NCBI RefSeq assembly: GCF_000220705.2 | Contig: NZ_CP023202.1 | Span: 310,001 to 374,000, forward strand | Direction: 5' to 3' | DNA length: 64,000 bases | Origin: Streptomyces xinghaiensis S187 | GTDB taxonomy: Bacteria > Actinomycetota > Actinomycetes > Streptomycetales > Streptomycetaceae | Shown here: one piece after another, positions 51,788-60,029 of the stretch | Numbering within the stretch: the first letter of the stretch is position 1 | Layout: each line of letters begins with the position of its first letter | The notes under the pieces: model-generated | What the model was told of the DNA's origin: nothing | Database searches by the model: none | The model's input: the letters and a program-made list of their open reading frames with translations, nothing else | Made by a program: the position numbers and the translations under genes

Positions 51788-52276
51788 ATGCAGACCTTCC
51801 TCCCTTACGCGGAGTTCCTGGAGAGCGCCCGGGTGCTGGACGCGCGGCGGCTGGGCAAGCAGCGGGTCGAGACGATCCAGGTGCTGCGGGGTCTCACCGT
51901 GCCGGGGTACGGCTGGCGGCACCACCCTGCCGTCCGGATGTGGGCGGGCTACGAGGAGGCGCTGGTCCGGTACGGCCTGGACATGGTCCGGGTGTGGTGC
52001 GAGGACGGCCGCCGGGACACCTGCGCGGCGACCCTGGTCACCGATCTGTCCCACGCCACGGGGCGCACGGCGGCCCGGTCCCAGGAGGATCTCGGGGCGG
52101 CGGGCGAGCTGCCGCCGTGGCTGGGCGACCCCGCTTTTCATCTGAGCCACCGGTCGGCGCTGGTACGGAAGGACCCGGAGCGGTACGGGCCGCTCTTTCC
52201 CGGGGTTCCGGACGATCTGCCGTACGTGTGGCCCGTCTCGGACCGGCACGGGGCGTCGGGGCCCGGCGCGGCGTAG
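51788..52276 (+). CDS. MSMEG_6728-family protein (pyrimidine-dimer glycosylase-like fold)
   Basis: 162 residues from ATG 51788 (MQTFLPYAEFLESARVLDAR), with GAGG directly upstream. The segment RRLGKQRVETIQVLRGL and the WRHHPAVRMWAGYEEALVRY motif identify the family, which shares its fold with T4 endonuclease V-type pyrimidine dimer glycosylases. Later elements are LPPWLGDPAFHLSHRSALVR and YGPLFPGVPDDLPYVWPV. Many actinomycetes carry one copy. DNA-repair activity is inferred from fold and has not been shown for this family as far as I know. Confidence 0.85.
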   Translation: MQTFLPYAEFLESARVLDARRLGKQRVETIQVLRGLTVPGYGWRHHPAVRMWAGYEEALVRYGLDMVRVWCEDGRRDTCAATLVTDLSHATGRTAARSQEDLGAAGELPPWLGDPAFHLSHRSALVRKDPERYGPLFPGVPDDLPYVWPVSDRHGASGPGAA

Positions 52277-52605
52277 CCGGCCCGGCGCGGTGCAGCCGCT
52301 CCCGCGCCGGTGCGGCCGCGCCCGGCGCGGGGCACGGCACGGGGCACTACGCCCGCCGGAAACCCACCGCCCCGGAGCGACACCGCACCGCCCCGGCGAG
52401 CGCGGCACCGTTCCCCGCGCCGCACGCCGAGTGTCTCCGTCCGCGGCCGCCCGCCCGGCCCGCGCCGGCTCACGGCCGCCGCCGGCCCCGGAAGCCCTGG
52501 ACACCCCGAGGCCCGGAGGTCTCCGCAAGCCCGGGAGCCATGGGATACCTGGACGCCCGGAGGTCTCCGGAAGCCCTCGGGACAGCGTTCCCGCCCCGGG
52601 AGCCG
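52277..52605. repeat. Gene-free region with direct repeats
   Basis: 329 bases between convergent genes. Two copies of GCCCGGAGGTCTCCG followed by C or G and AAGCCC start at 52511 and 52555, 44 bases apart. Each contains a CGGAG-GT-CTCCG dyad, so the repeats may act as paired weak hairpins. The first half is rich in GGCGCGG words. Confidence 0.55.
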
Positions 52606-54816
52606 TCAGCCCGGGGCGGGGCCGCCGCCGCGGAGCCCGGCCAGGCGGCGGTAGATCTCCACGGCCTCCGCCGACCGTCCCAGCTGTTCCAGGCAGTGGG
52701 CCTCGTCGCCCCGGCTGGCCAGGGCGTCCGGATGGCCGGGGCCGAGGACGTTCTCCCGGTCGCGGGCGACCCGCCGGTAGACGTCGAGGGCGTCCTCCCA
52801 GCGGCCCAGCCGGCCCAGGCAGACGGCGATCTCCCGGCGGCCGGAGAGGGTGTCCGGGTGCCCGGGGCCCAGGACCCGCTCCCGGACGGCGCAGACCTCG
52901 CGGGCCTCGCTCAGCGCCTCCGGCCACCGCCCCAGCCGGCCGAGGCTGACGCCCACCCCGTGCCGGGCGCGGAGGGTGTCGGGGTCCTCCGGGCCGCCGG
53001 CCCGGGTCCGTTGCTCGACCAGGTCGCGGTACAGCTCCAGGGCCTCGGCGCCGCGGCCCAGCCGGCCGAGACTGACGCCCTCCTCCTGCCGGGCCGCGAG
53101 GGTGTCCGGGTGGAGCGGGCCCAGGACGCGCCGCCGGGCCGCGGCGATCTCCCGGTAGACGCGGAGCGCGTCCGCCCAGCGGCCGAGCTGTCCGAGGGCG
53201 TGCGCCACCTCGTGGCGGGTGACCAGGGTGTCGGGGTGGTCGGGGCCGAGGGTGCGGGAGCGGGCTGCGGCGACCTCGGAGGCCGTCCGGTAGGAGTCCG
53301 CGGCCCGTCCCAGCCGGCCCAGGGTGACGGCGAGGTTGTGGCGGCAGCGCAGGGTGTCGGGGTGGCCGGGGCCGTCGGCGCGTTCGCGGGCGGCGAGCAC
53401 GGCGGCGTAGAGCTGGTGTGCCTCGAAGTGCCGGCCGAGCCGCCCGAGGACGTGGGCCTGGTCCTGCCGGACGAGGAGGGTCGCGGGATGGTCCGGGCCG
53501 AGGGCGCGCTGCCGCGGCTCCGCCACCCGCTCGAACTCGCTCAGGGCTTCCGCGGGGCGTCCGGCGCGGAGCAGGGCGGTGCCGGCCTCGTAGCGGCTGG
53601 CGAGGGTGTCCGGGTGGTCGGGGCCGAGGATCCGCTCGCGTTCGGCGGCCACGGCGCGGTGCGTCGTGGCGGCCTCCGCCCAGCGGCCGTGGCGGGCGAG
53701 GGTGAGCCCGGACTCGTGGCGGCGGGCGAGAGCGGCGGCCGCGCCGGACGGCGGCGGGGGCCGCCCCGGTGCCTGCGGCGGCGGGCCGGTGGCCGTGGGG
53801 CCGGTGCCGCCGGTCCAGGGGCCGGTGAGCCCGGTGGAGACGTCGGGGGGCGTGGCGCGGTCGAGGGCGCCGACGGCCTTGGCGCCGGTGGTCATGCCGC
53901 GGGTCCAGGCCGGCAGCCGCGGCTCGTACGGCTCGGTGAGCGGTACGGGGGTGCCGGCCGGGTGGGCGTAGCGGGCGGCGGCGAGCCGGTCGCCGAGTTC
54001 GGCGGCGTCGCCGGGACGGTCGCCGGGATCCTTGGCGAGCAGGTCGAGCACCAGCCGTTCGAAGGGCTCGGGCAGCTCGGGCCGGTGGTCGCGGAGCGGG
54101 CGGGGCGGGGTGTCGCGGTGGCCGACGAGGACGGACCAGGCGTCCTCCTGGTCGAACGGCGGGGTGCCGGTGGCCAGTTCGTAGAGCACGCAGCCCAGCG
54201 AGTAGAGGTCGCTGCGGTGGTCGGCGGAGCCGCCGGAGATCTGCTCGGGCGACATGTAGTGCGGGGTGCCCATGGCGATTCCGGCACTGGTCAGGCGGGA
54301 GCCGGGGTCCATGTCGCGGGCGAGGCGGGCGATGCCGAAGTCGCAGATCTTCAGGGTGCCGTCGGCGAGCCGGACGATGTTGGCCGGTTTGAGGTCGCGG
54401 TGCACCACGCCCTGCCGGTGGGTGTACGCGAGGGCGGCGGCGATCTGCCCGGTGACGTCCACCAGGTCCGGGAGGGACAGCGGGTGGCGGCCGTTGTCCT
54501 CCAGCACCTGCCCGAGGTGGCGGCCGTCGAGGAGTTCCATGACGAGGTGGAGCACGCCGTCGTCCTCGCCGAAGTCGTGGACGACCGTGATCCCGCGGTG
54601 CTGGAGCGAGGCGGCCACCCGGGCCTCGCGGCGGAAGCGTTCACGCAGCACGCGGGCGGAGTGGTCGTCGAGTTCGGGTCCGAGCGGCTTGAGGCACTTG
54701 ACGGCGACCTGGCGGCCCAGCGACTCGTCCAGGGCGCGCCAGACCTCGCCCATGCCGCCACGCCCGATCCGTTCGAGCAGTCTGTAGCGGCCGCGGACCA
54801 GTCCCGTCTTCTCCAC
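52606..54816 (-). CDS. Ser/Thr protein kinase with C-terminal tetratricopeptide repeats
   Basis: 736 residues from GTG 54816. The Hanks kinase domain spans residues ~10-270: IGRGGMGEVW glycine loop, VAVKCLK lysine, HRDLKPANI catalytic loop, CDFGIA and GTPHYMSPEQ. A Pro/Gly linker (about 275-340, PPPQAPGRPPPPSG) has no transmembrane segment, so the kinase seems soluble. The rest is about nine kinesin-light-chain-like TPRs of ~42 residues, each with a GPDHPDTL-type turn and GRLGR helix. The TPR half probably binds partner proteins or senses them. No substrate gene is adjacent. Confidence 0.93.
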   Translation of the reverse strand: MEKTGLVRGRYRLLERIGRGGMGEVWRALDESLGRQVAVKCLKPLGPELDDHSARVLRERFRREARVAASLQHRGITVVHDFGEDDGVLHLVMELLDGRHLGQVLEDNGRHPLSLPDLVDVTGQIAAALAYTHRQGVVHRDLKPANIVRLADGTLKICDFGIARLARDMDPGSRLTSAGIAMGTPHYMSPEQISGGSADHRSDLYSLGCVLYELATGTPPFDQEDAWSVLVGHRDTPPRPLRDHRPELPEPFERLVLDLLAKDPGDRPGDAAELGDRLAAARYAHPAGTPVPLTEPYEPRLPAWTRGMTTGAKAVGALDRATPPDVSTGLTGPWTGGTGPTATGPPPQAPGRPPPPSGAAAALARRHESGLTLARHGRWAEAATTHRAVAAERERILGPDHPDTLASRYEAGTALLRAGRPAEALSEFERVAEPRQRALGPDHPATLLVRQDQAHVLGRLGRHFEAHQLYAAVLAARERADGPGHPDTLRCRHNLAVTLGRLGRAADSYRTASEVAAARSRTLGPDHPDTLVTRHEVAHALGQLGRWADALRVYREIAAARRRVLGPLHPDTLAARQEEGVSLGRLGRGAEALELYRDLVEQRTRAGGPEDPDTLRARHGVGVSLGRLGRWPEALSEAREVCAVRERVLGPGHPDTLSGRREIAVCLGRLGRWEDALDVYRRVARDRENVLGPGHPDALASRGDEAHCLEQLGRSAEAVEIYRRLAGLRGGGPAPG

Positions 54817-55215
54817 TGCGATCGCCGCCCCCGTCGATTCGCGCCCTCCTCGGCGGACTCCAGTATGACGAGCCGTGTGTGAACTGTGTACGGCGCCGTG
54901 CGGGTTGGCGGCGGGAGCCCGGGGCCGCCGGCGGTGGCCGGGTGACAACTCCCGGCCGGGCGAGGGGGATTGGCGCAGTAACGCCCCGTGGGGTGGTACG
55001 GCGCCGCGGCGTCCCGGCCGCGTGCCGCCGGGCGGTCCGCCGTCCCGCTGCCCCGGTGCGGGCGCACGGCGCCGGGGCGGCGGACGGACGCGCACCGCCC
55101 CGCGCTCCGCCCATGGTCGCCGAAGGACCGGCGCACGACGGCGGGCGGGCCCGTACGGACCCGCCCGCACCGTGTCGTGGTGCGCCCGGACGGCGGTCCG
55201 GGCGCCCGTCCGCGG
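54817..55215. other. Intergenic region with terminator hairpins at its left-strand end
   Basis: 399 bases between two minus-strand genes. The kinase promoter must lie in 54817-55140, where I see no clear motif. Two hairpins (55141-55168 and 55182-55205) at the right end belong to the DUF3618 operon. Confidence 0.45.
55182..55205 (-). terminator. Terminator hairpin after the DUF3618 operon
   Basis: Perfect ten-base stem GCGCCCGGAC with loop GGCG, 10 bases past the stop. A second hairpin (55141-55168, GCGGGCGGG arms around CCGTACGG) follows, making a tandem terminator. Confidence 0.7.
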
Positions 55216-55902
55216 CTACGAACCGCTGCCGCGGTCCTTGGCCTCGCCGGCCACCGTGCGGCCCGATTCCCGGGCCCGGCCGCCGACGTGGCCGGCCTGC
55301 CCTCGGGCCTCCTCCCCGGTGTGCCGGGCGGCGCTCATGGCCGAGCGCGCCACCTCCTCCGCGGCGTGCCGCGCGGTCTCCCCCGCGCCCGCCTTGAGGC
55401 GTCCGGCGTACTCTTCGGCCGCCGCCTTCACGGGGCCGGTGGCGCCACCGGTCCGTTCGGCGAACCGGGAGACGGTCCGCTGCTCGGTCTCGGAGTCGGG
55501 GAGCAGCGACGCGCCCAGCATCCCGGCGCCGAAGGCGATCACTCCGGCCGCCACCGGGTTGCCCTCGGTGCGGCGGGCGGCCTCGTGCGGCGCCCCGCGG
55601 GCCCGGTGGCCGGCCTCTTCGGCGGTCCTCCGGACGGATTCGGCGGCGTCGGCGGAGGTCTCCTGGACGGAGTGGGCGGTGTGCCGGGTCCGTTCCCGCG
55701 CCTGTTCCCTGCCGTGCGAGCTGCTGCCCATCACGCGTTCCCGGGCGCCGGACACGGCCTGCCGCATCCGCTCGCGCCGCCGTTCGACCGCCCGGCGGGG
55801 GCTGGCGCGGTCGGCCAGCTCGTCGACGTCGTGGGCCAGTTCCTTGCGGGTGGATTCGATGCCCGCCCTTATCCGGTCGGGTGAGTCGGGTGCCGTGCCC
55901 AT
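55216..55902 (-). CDS. DUF3618 protein
   Basis: 228 residues from ATG 55902, with AAGGAGG seven bases ahead. The DUF3618 signature DRIRAGIESTRKELAHDVDE opens the protein, then DRASPRRAVERRRERMRQAV. A single hydrophobic segment (NPVAAGVIAFGAGMLGASLL, about residues 118-140) follows a long charged Ala/Arg/Glu helix. The C-terminus is a repetitive Ala/Gly/Arg/Glu helix like late-embryogenesis-type stress proteins. It overlaps the phage-holin-like gene by 34 bases, so the two are coupled. The role is thought to be membrane protection, but this is not established. Confidence 0.88.
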   Translation of the reverse strand: MGTAPDSPDRIRAGIESTRKELAHDVDELADRASPRRAVERRRERMRQAVSGARERVMGSSSHGREQARERTRHTAHSVQETSADAAESVRRTAEEAGHRARGAPHEAARRTEGNPVAAGVIAFGAGMLGASLLPDSETEQRTVSRFAERTGGATGPVKAAAEEYAGRLKAGAGETARHAAEEVARSAMSAARHTGEEARGQAGHVGGRARESGRTVAGEAKDRGSGS

Positions 55903-56405
55903 TCCGCGTCCTCCTTCAGCGTCTCGATGGTCTGTTCCGGCGCGGGGGACATCTCCCGCGACCGGGCCCGGCCCATCAGGGCCAGCACACCGCCGGCGAC
56001 CGCCCACAGGACGGTGACGATCAGCGCGGCCCAGGCCGGGTCAATGGCGTTCGCCAGCGCGAACACGGCGGTCAGTGACAGGAACACGGCGACCATGTAG
56101 CCCGCGAACGCGGCGCCGCCGAACATCCCGGCCACCTTGCCCGCCTTGACGCCCTCCTCCTTGAGTTCCGCCTTGGCCAGCTCGACCTGCTGGCTCAGCA
56201 GCCTGCTGAAGTCGTCGGTCACCCGGGAGACCAGTTCGCCCATCGAGGGCTCTCCGCCGCTCTCCCCATGGCTCCGTGCGGTGTGCTCGGTGGCTCCGCC
56301 CTTCTCCAGGCCGGCCTTCTCCAGGTCGCCGAGGACGTCCTCGCGGTCGCGTTCCGCGGCCGGGGACGGGGCCGTTCCGGCTCCCCGTGCTGTGGTCAAG
56401 GTCAT
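55869..56405 (-). CDS. Phage-holin-superfamily (DUF1469) membrane protein
   Basis: 178 residues from ATG 56405, with GGAGG nine bases ahead. An amphipathic helix SMGELVSRVTDDFSRLLSQQ and VELAKAELKEEGVKAGKVAG precedes two transmembrane segments (about residues 95-120 and 123-145), the hallmark of the holin-3_6/DUF1469 family. Such proteins are induced by osmotic and envelope stress in actinomycetes, and the name is historical: there is no phage here. It overlaps the DUF3618 gene downstream and follows the Ala-rich protein gene by one base. Confidence 0.88.
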   Translation of the reverse strand: MTLTTARGAGTAPSPAAERDREDVLGDLEKAGLEKGGATEHTARSHGESGGEPSMGELVSRVTDDFSRLLSQQVELAKAELKEEGVKAGKVAGMFGGAAFAGYMVAVFLSLTAVFALANAIDPAWAALIVTVLWAVAGGVLALMGRARSREMSPAPEQTIETLKEDAEWARHPTHPTG

Positions 56406-56406
56406 C

Positions 56407-57132
56407 TCAGCCCACCTCCGGCGGCCGGCCCGGCAGGCCCGGCCAGTCGGCTTCGCGTGCGGTCGTCCGCCCGGGAACACCGGGGTCCCCCGTCTCGGGA
56501 CGGGTGCCGCGGGACGGCGCCGGGCTCTCCCCGGACGGTCCGGTGCGGCCACCGGCTCCGGCGGCCCGGTCGCGCATCGGGCCGGCCCGGTCCGCCGCGG
56601 TCTCCTCGCCCCCGCTCTCCGTCCCGGAGGACGCGGACTTGAGGTCCTTGGCGATCCTGCCCGCCGCGAGCCCCGCGGCGGCGGCCGTGCCGAGGAAGAC
56701 GCCCGGCTTCCGCCGCGCGAACGACTGGATCTCCTCGGCGATCCCGCCGGCGCCTCGCTTCTCCAGGAAGTCGGCAGCGCGGTGCCCGCCGTCCGCCACC
56801 TTCTCGGCCATGGTCCGGGCCGGCGAGCCTTCCGGGGCGTTGCCGGCCATGCCCGCCACTTCATCGGCCCACTGCCGGACGGAGCCCGCGGTGCGCCGGA
56901 CCTGGCCGTCCGCCTCGCTCCTGGCGCGGTCACGCAGGTCACCGGCGATCGAACCGGCCTGTTCGCGTGCCGTGTCCGCGACCGCCTTGGCCTCGTGTCC
57001 GGCGGTGGCTCGCACCTCTCCGGCGGCGTGTCGGGCCTCTCCGGCCGTGGCCGCGGCCTCGTGTCCGGCTGTCTCCCCGGTCTGCCGACCGGGTCCGGCA
57101 CTCGCATGACTGGCACGTGCCGAGTCGCTCAT
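56407..57132 (-). CDS. Ala/Gly-rich helical stress-type protein
   Basis: 241 residues. First gene of the three-gene operon. About 100 residues are Ala/Gly/Glu/Arg-rich repeats (TAGHEAAATAGEARHAAGEV) resembling CsbD/LEA-like hydrophilins. A conserved block EEIQSFARRKPGVFLGTAAA with a weak hydrophobic stretch GVFLGTAAAAGLAAGRIAKD follows near residue 145. The rest is a disordered Gly/Pro tail. It probably protects membranes or proteins in dry or osmotic stress together with the two downstream genes. It is divergent from dhaK, with 286 bases between. Confidence 0.75.
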   Translation of the reverse strand: MSDSARASHASAGPGRQTGETAGHEAAATAGEARHAAGEVRATAGHEAKAVADTAREQAGSIAGDLRDRARSEADGQVRRTAGSVRQWADEVAGMAGNAPEGSPARTMAEKVADGGHRAADFLEKRGAGGIAEEIQSFARRKPGVFLGTAAAAGLAAGRIAKDLKSASSGTESGGEETAADRAGPMRDRAAGAGGRTGPSGESPAPSRGTRPETGDPGVPGRTTAREADWPGLPGRPPEVG

Positions 57133-57418
57133 GGGTGCCTCCCTTCGCCTGTCGCCCCGCAGGGCGTTCGACCCCCGTCAGCTCTCGGTCCGACGGGTAA
57201 CCAACCCGATACGGACAAAACAGGCAAATCCGCAAGGCGGGTTCGGCCGGACGGTCATCACCGCAGGTGAGGAACGCCCACACCACGCAGCGGCCCGCCG
57301 CCGGCCGGGGTGCCGGAGGTCTCGCGAACCACCGGGATCGCCGACTTCCGGTGCGGTGACGCCCCCGTTCAGCACACTGGTGGGGACGACCGGTGTCGAG
57401 CCGCCTGGGAGACGCGTG

Positions 57419-58411
57419 ATGAAGATGCTGATCAATGTTCCGGAGACCGTGGTCGCGGACGCGCTGCGCGGGATGGCCGCCGCGCATCCCGAGCTGACCG
57501 TCGACGTCGAGAACCGCGTGATCGTCCGGCGGGACGCGCCCGTCCCCGGCAAGGTCGGCCTCGTCTCGGGCGGCGGCTCGGGGCACGAACCGCTGCACGG
57601 CGGCTTCGTGGGCCACGGCATGCTGGACGCGGCCTGCCCGGGCGAGGTGTTCACCTCCCCCGTCCCGGACCAGATGGTGCGGGCCGCGGCGGCCGTGGAC
57701 AGCGGCGCGGGGGTGCTGTTCATCGTGAAGAACTACACCGGGGACGTCCTCAACTTCGAGATGGCGGCGGAGCTCGCCGAGGACGAGGGCATCCAGGTGG
57801 CCAGTGTCCTGGTCAACGACGACGTGGCCGTGACCGACAGCCTTTACACCGCCGGGCGGCGCGGCACCGGGGCCACCCTCTTCGTCGAGAAGATCGCCGG
57901 GGCCGCCGCCGAGGAGGGCGCGCCGCTGGAGCGGGTGGAGGCCCTGGCCCGGCGGGTCAACGACGCCTCCCGCAGCTTCGGGGTGGCGCTGAGCGCCTGC
58001 ACCACCCCGGCCAAGGGCGGCCCCACCTTCGACCTGCCGCCCGGCGAACTGGAGCTGGGCATCGGCATCCACGGCGAGCCGGGCCGGGAGCGGCGCGCCA
58101 TGATGACGTCCGGGGAGATCGCCGACTTCGCCGTGGACGCCGTCCTGGAGGACCTGGACCCCCGCGAGCCGGTGCTGCTGCTCGTCAACGGCATGGGCGC
58201 CACCCCGCTGCTGGAGCTCTACGGCTTCCACGCCGAGGTGCACCGGGTGTTGCGGGAGCGCCGGGTGGACGTGGCCCGCACGCTGGTCGGCAACTACGTC
58301 ACCTCGCTGGACATGGCGGGCTGTTCGGTGACGCTCTGCCGGGCGGACGAGGAGCTGCTGCGGCTGTGGGACGCGCCGGTGGCGACCCCCGGGCTGCGCT
58401 GGGGCCGCTGA
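57419..58411 (+). CDS. dhaK: Dihydroxyacetone kinase subunit DhaK
   Basis: 330 residues from ATG 57419 (the GTG at 57416 is adjacent). DhaK binds dihydroxyacetone covalently through a histidine, seen in LGIGIHGEPGRERRAMMTSG near residue 215. Other hallmarks are LVSGGGSGHEPLHGGFVGHG, DAACPGEVFTSPVPDQM and VLFIVKNYTGDVLNFEMAAE. The phosphate donor half (DhaL) normally follows at once, but the next gene here is a convergent USP, so dhaK is orphaned in this place. Either DhaL is encoded elsewhere or the protein has another role. Confidence 0.94.
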   Translation: MKMLINVPETVVADALRGMAAAHPELTVDVENRVIVRRDAPVPGKVGLVSGGGSGHEPLHGGFVGHGMLDAACPGEVFTSPVPDQMVRAAAAVDSGAGVLFIVKNYTGDVLNFEMAAELAEDEGIQVASVLVNDDVAVTDSLYTAGRRGTGATLFVEKIAGAAAEEGAPLERVEALARRVNDASRSFGVALSACTTPAKGGPTFDLPPGELELGIGIHGEPGRERRAMMTSGEIADFAVDAVLEDLDPREPVLLLVNGMGATPLLELYGFHAEVHRVLRERRVDVARTLVGNYVTSLDMAGCSVTLCRADEELLRLWDAPVATPGLRWGR

Positions 58412-58425
58412 GCCGCCGCACGGAC

Positions 58426-58457
58426 GGGCGGCGCCGCTCCCGGGCGGCGCCGCTCCC
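58426..58457. repeat. Perfect 16-base tandem duplication
   Basis: GGGCGGCGCCGCTCCC occurs twice head to tail at 58426-58441 and 58442-58457, between dhaK and the convergent USP. GGCGCC inside each copy is self-complementary. Confidence 0.8.
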
Positions 58458-58486
58458 TGCGCGACCCGGCTCGCGCGGCGGTCGGC

Positions 58487-59236
58487 TCACGCCGCCGTAC
58501 CGATGCTCCGGTGGGCCGGGGCCGTCACCGGGACCAGGATGACCGGGCAGTGCGAGCGGCGCAGCAGGGCCTGGGCGACCGGGCTCAGCCGCGGCCCGAA
58601 GGGGCCGGGCCTGCGGTGGGCGGGGACGACGACCACATCGGCCCGCCCGGTGGCCCACAGCAGTCCGCGCCTGCGGTCGTGGGCCCGGCGGCGCCCGGCG
58701 CGGGAGCGGGCCGGCGCGGGCGGGCCGGTCTGCCGTATCCGCAGGGCGGTCCCGCGCCGCTCGGCCTCGCGGAAGGCGTAGACGGCGGCCTCGGCGTCGG
58801 TGGCCTCGTCCGCGCCGAGGAGCACTCCGCGGCGCTCGGGGCGCCGTTCGGCGGGGAGCCGGCTGCCGCGGACGACGAGCAGCGGCCCGCGGGCGCCGGC
58901 CGCCACGCGCAGGCTGACGGAGCCGAGCAGCAGTCCGGCCGCGCCGCCGAGACCGCGGTGGCCGACGACGGTGAGGACGGCGTTGCGGCCGCGGCGCACC
59001 AGGGCCCGCGCGGGATCGCCGACGACCGGGGTGCCCGTCACGGGCAGTTCGGGGTGGCGCTCCATCACCCGGCCGACGGCCGACTCCAGGACGGGCCCGG
59101 CGCGGTCCAGGGCGGGGACGGCGTGGACGATCTCCAGGAGGGCTCCGCAGTGCTCGGCCTCCCGGGCCGCCATGTCCAGGGCCCGCACGGAGGCGACCGA
59201 GTCGTCCACCCCCACCACCACGCGCCGCGGGGTCAT
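58487..59236 (-). CDS. Universal stress protein, divergent second domain
   Basis: 249 residues. Domain one is standard: RVVVGVDDSVASVRALDMAA and the loop VVGHRGLGGAAGLLLGSVSL. Domain two is shortened (about 110 residues) and Arg-rich (PAPARSRAGRRRAHDRRRGL), ending VVVPAHRRPGPFGPRLSPVA, where the nucleotide loop is degenerate. So only the first site is likely to bind ATP. It is divergent from the STAS gene across 379 bases that hold two DosR-like boxes. It lies next to hydrogenase maturation genes, again linking USPs to anaerobic functions. Confidence 0.9.
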   Translation of the reverse strand: MTPRRVVVGVDDSVASVRALDMAAREAEHCGALLEIVHAVPALDRAGPVLESAVGRVMERHPELPVTGTPVVGDPARALVRRGRNAVLTVVGHRGLGGAAGLLLGSVSLRVAAGARGPLLVVRGSRLPAERRPERRGVLLGADEATDAEAAVYAFREAERRGTALRIRQTGPPAPARSRAGRRRAHDRRRGLLWATGRADVVVVPAHRRPGPFGPRLSPVAQALLRRSHCPVILVPVTAPAHRSIGTAA

Positions 59237-59615
59237 GTCCGCTCCTCTCCGCTACGGGGCCGGTACGGCCGGGGGTGCCCGGCGGGCGGCCCGGCCGGTG
59301 TGTCCGCCGGGGCGCCGCGCGCACCGGCGGGCCGGTGCCGGGTGCGGCCGGTGTGACCTCGGCCCCGAACCCGCGGTTACGGGCGCGGGAGCGCTCCCGG
59401 CACCCGTACTCTCGCACCGCGCACGCGCCGTCCGGGAGAGGCTGACCGGCCCCAGCCGGGGGCGCACGGCCCCGCGTTCGCGCCGTCCCGCAGGGCCGGG
59501 CGTCCCGGGACGACCGGGGCCATAGGGCCCTTCCCCGGGCGGGGCCGCTGTTCTTAGCTGAGGACGCGCCGGCTGTACGCGGGGTACAACCGGGCCGAGA
59601 GACAGGTGGACGACC
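59237..59615. promoter_or_regulatory. Divergent region with two DosR-like dyads
   Basis: 379 gene-free bases. GGGCCGGGCGTCCC (59493-59506) and GGGCCATAGGGCCC (59517-59530) both fit GGGNC-N4-GNCCC and are 24 bases apart. The second is a perfect five-base-arm dyad with AT-rich spacer, 85 bases before the STAS start. A CGTCCCGGGACG palindrome overlaps the end of the first. In such GC-rich DNA single boxes of this kind arise by chance, so the pairing is the main argument. Confidence 0.45.
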
Positions 59616-60029
59616 ATGGTGGAGGCCGGGAGTCGCACGGCGGACGGCCTGCGCGTACGGGGGATCGACGGCGTCGTCGTCGCCGAACTGCGCGGGGAGA
59701 TCGACATCCTGACCGCCCCGGCCCTCTCCGTGCGCCTCGACGCGCTCACCGCCCCCGCCGCCCCCGACCTGGTGGTCGACCTGCGGGCGGTGACGTTCCT
59801 CGACTGCCGGGGCCTGGCCATGCTGTGCCGGGCCCGCAACCGTGTCCTGTCCCGCGGTGGCCGGCTGCGCCTGGTGGCGAGCGACGGGCACATTCTGCGG
59901 GTGATGCGCCTGACGCGGCTCGCCCGGGTCTTCGACGTCAGCGCCGGCCTGGCCGAGGCCCTCGGCTCCCCGGCGCCCGCCGGGCTCCCGCCGGCCCTCC
60001 CGGCTCGGGCGGAGGCCGCGGCGCCATGA
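59616..60029 (+). CDS. STAS-domain anti-sigma factor antagonist, phospho-site changed
   Basis: 137 residues. STAS fold: GVVVAELRGEIDILTAPAL, PDLVVDLRAVTFLDCRGLAM and LRLVASDGHILRVMRLTRLA. In SpoIIAA-type antagonists the phosphorylated Ser lies in D-S-S-G. Here the motif is Asp63-Cys64-Arg65-Gly66, so the phospho-acceptor is Arg and the protein cannot be switched off by a serine kinase in the usual way. It is coupled by ATGA to the hydrogenase maturation protease gene, an unusual partner. Its role in that operon is unknown. Confidence 0.88.
   Translation: MVEAGSRTADGLRVRGIDGVVVAELRGEIDILTAPALSVRLDALTAPAAPDLVVDLRAVTFLDCRGLAMLCRARNRVLSRGGRLRLVASDGHILRVMRLTRLARVFDVSAGLAEALGSPAPAGLPPALPARAEAAAP

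Noticed and set aside
55869..56405. Prophage holin and therefore a phage remnant.
   Set aside because: The family name is historical; no lysin, tail or integrase genes are present and the neighbours are stress genes.
57180..57245. AT-richer segment with GGGTAA and TTTTGTCC, considered as sigma-B-type promoter for the stress operon or dhaK.
   Set aside because: Neither strand gives a -35 GTTT and -10 GGGTAT at 14-16 bases; too weak to list.
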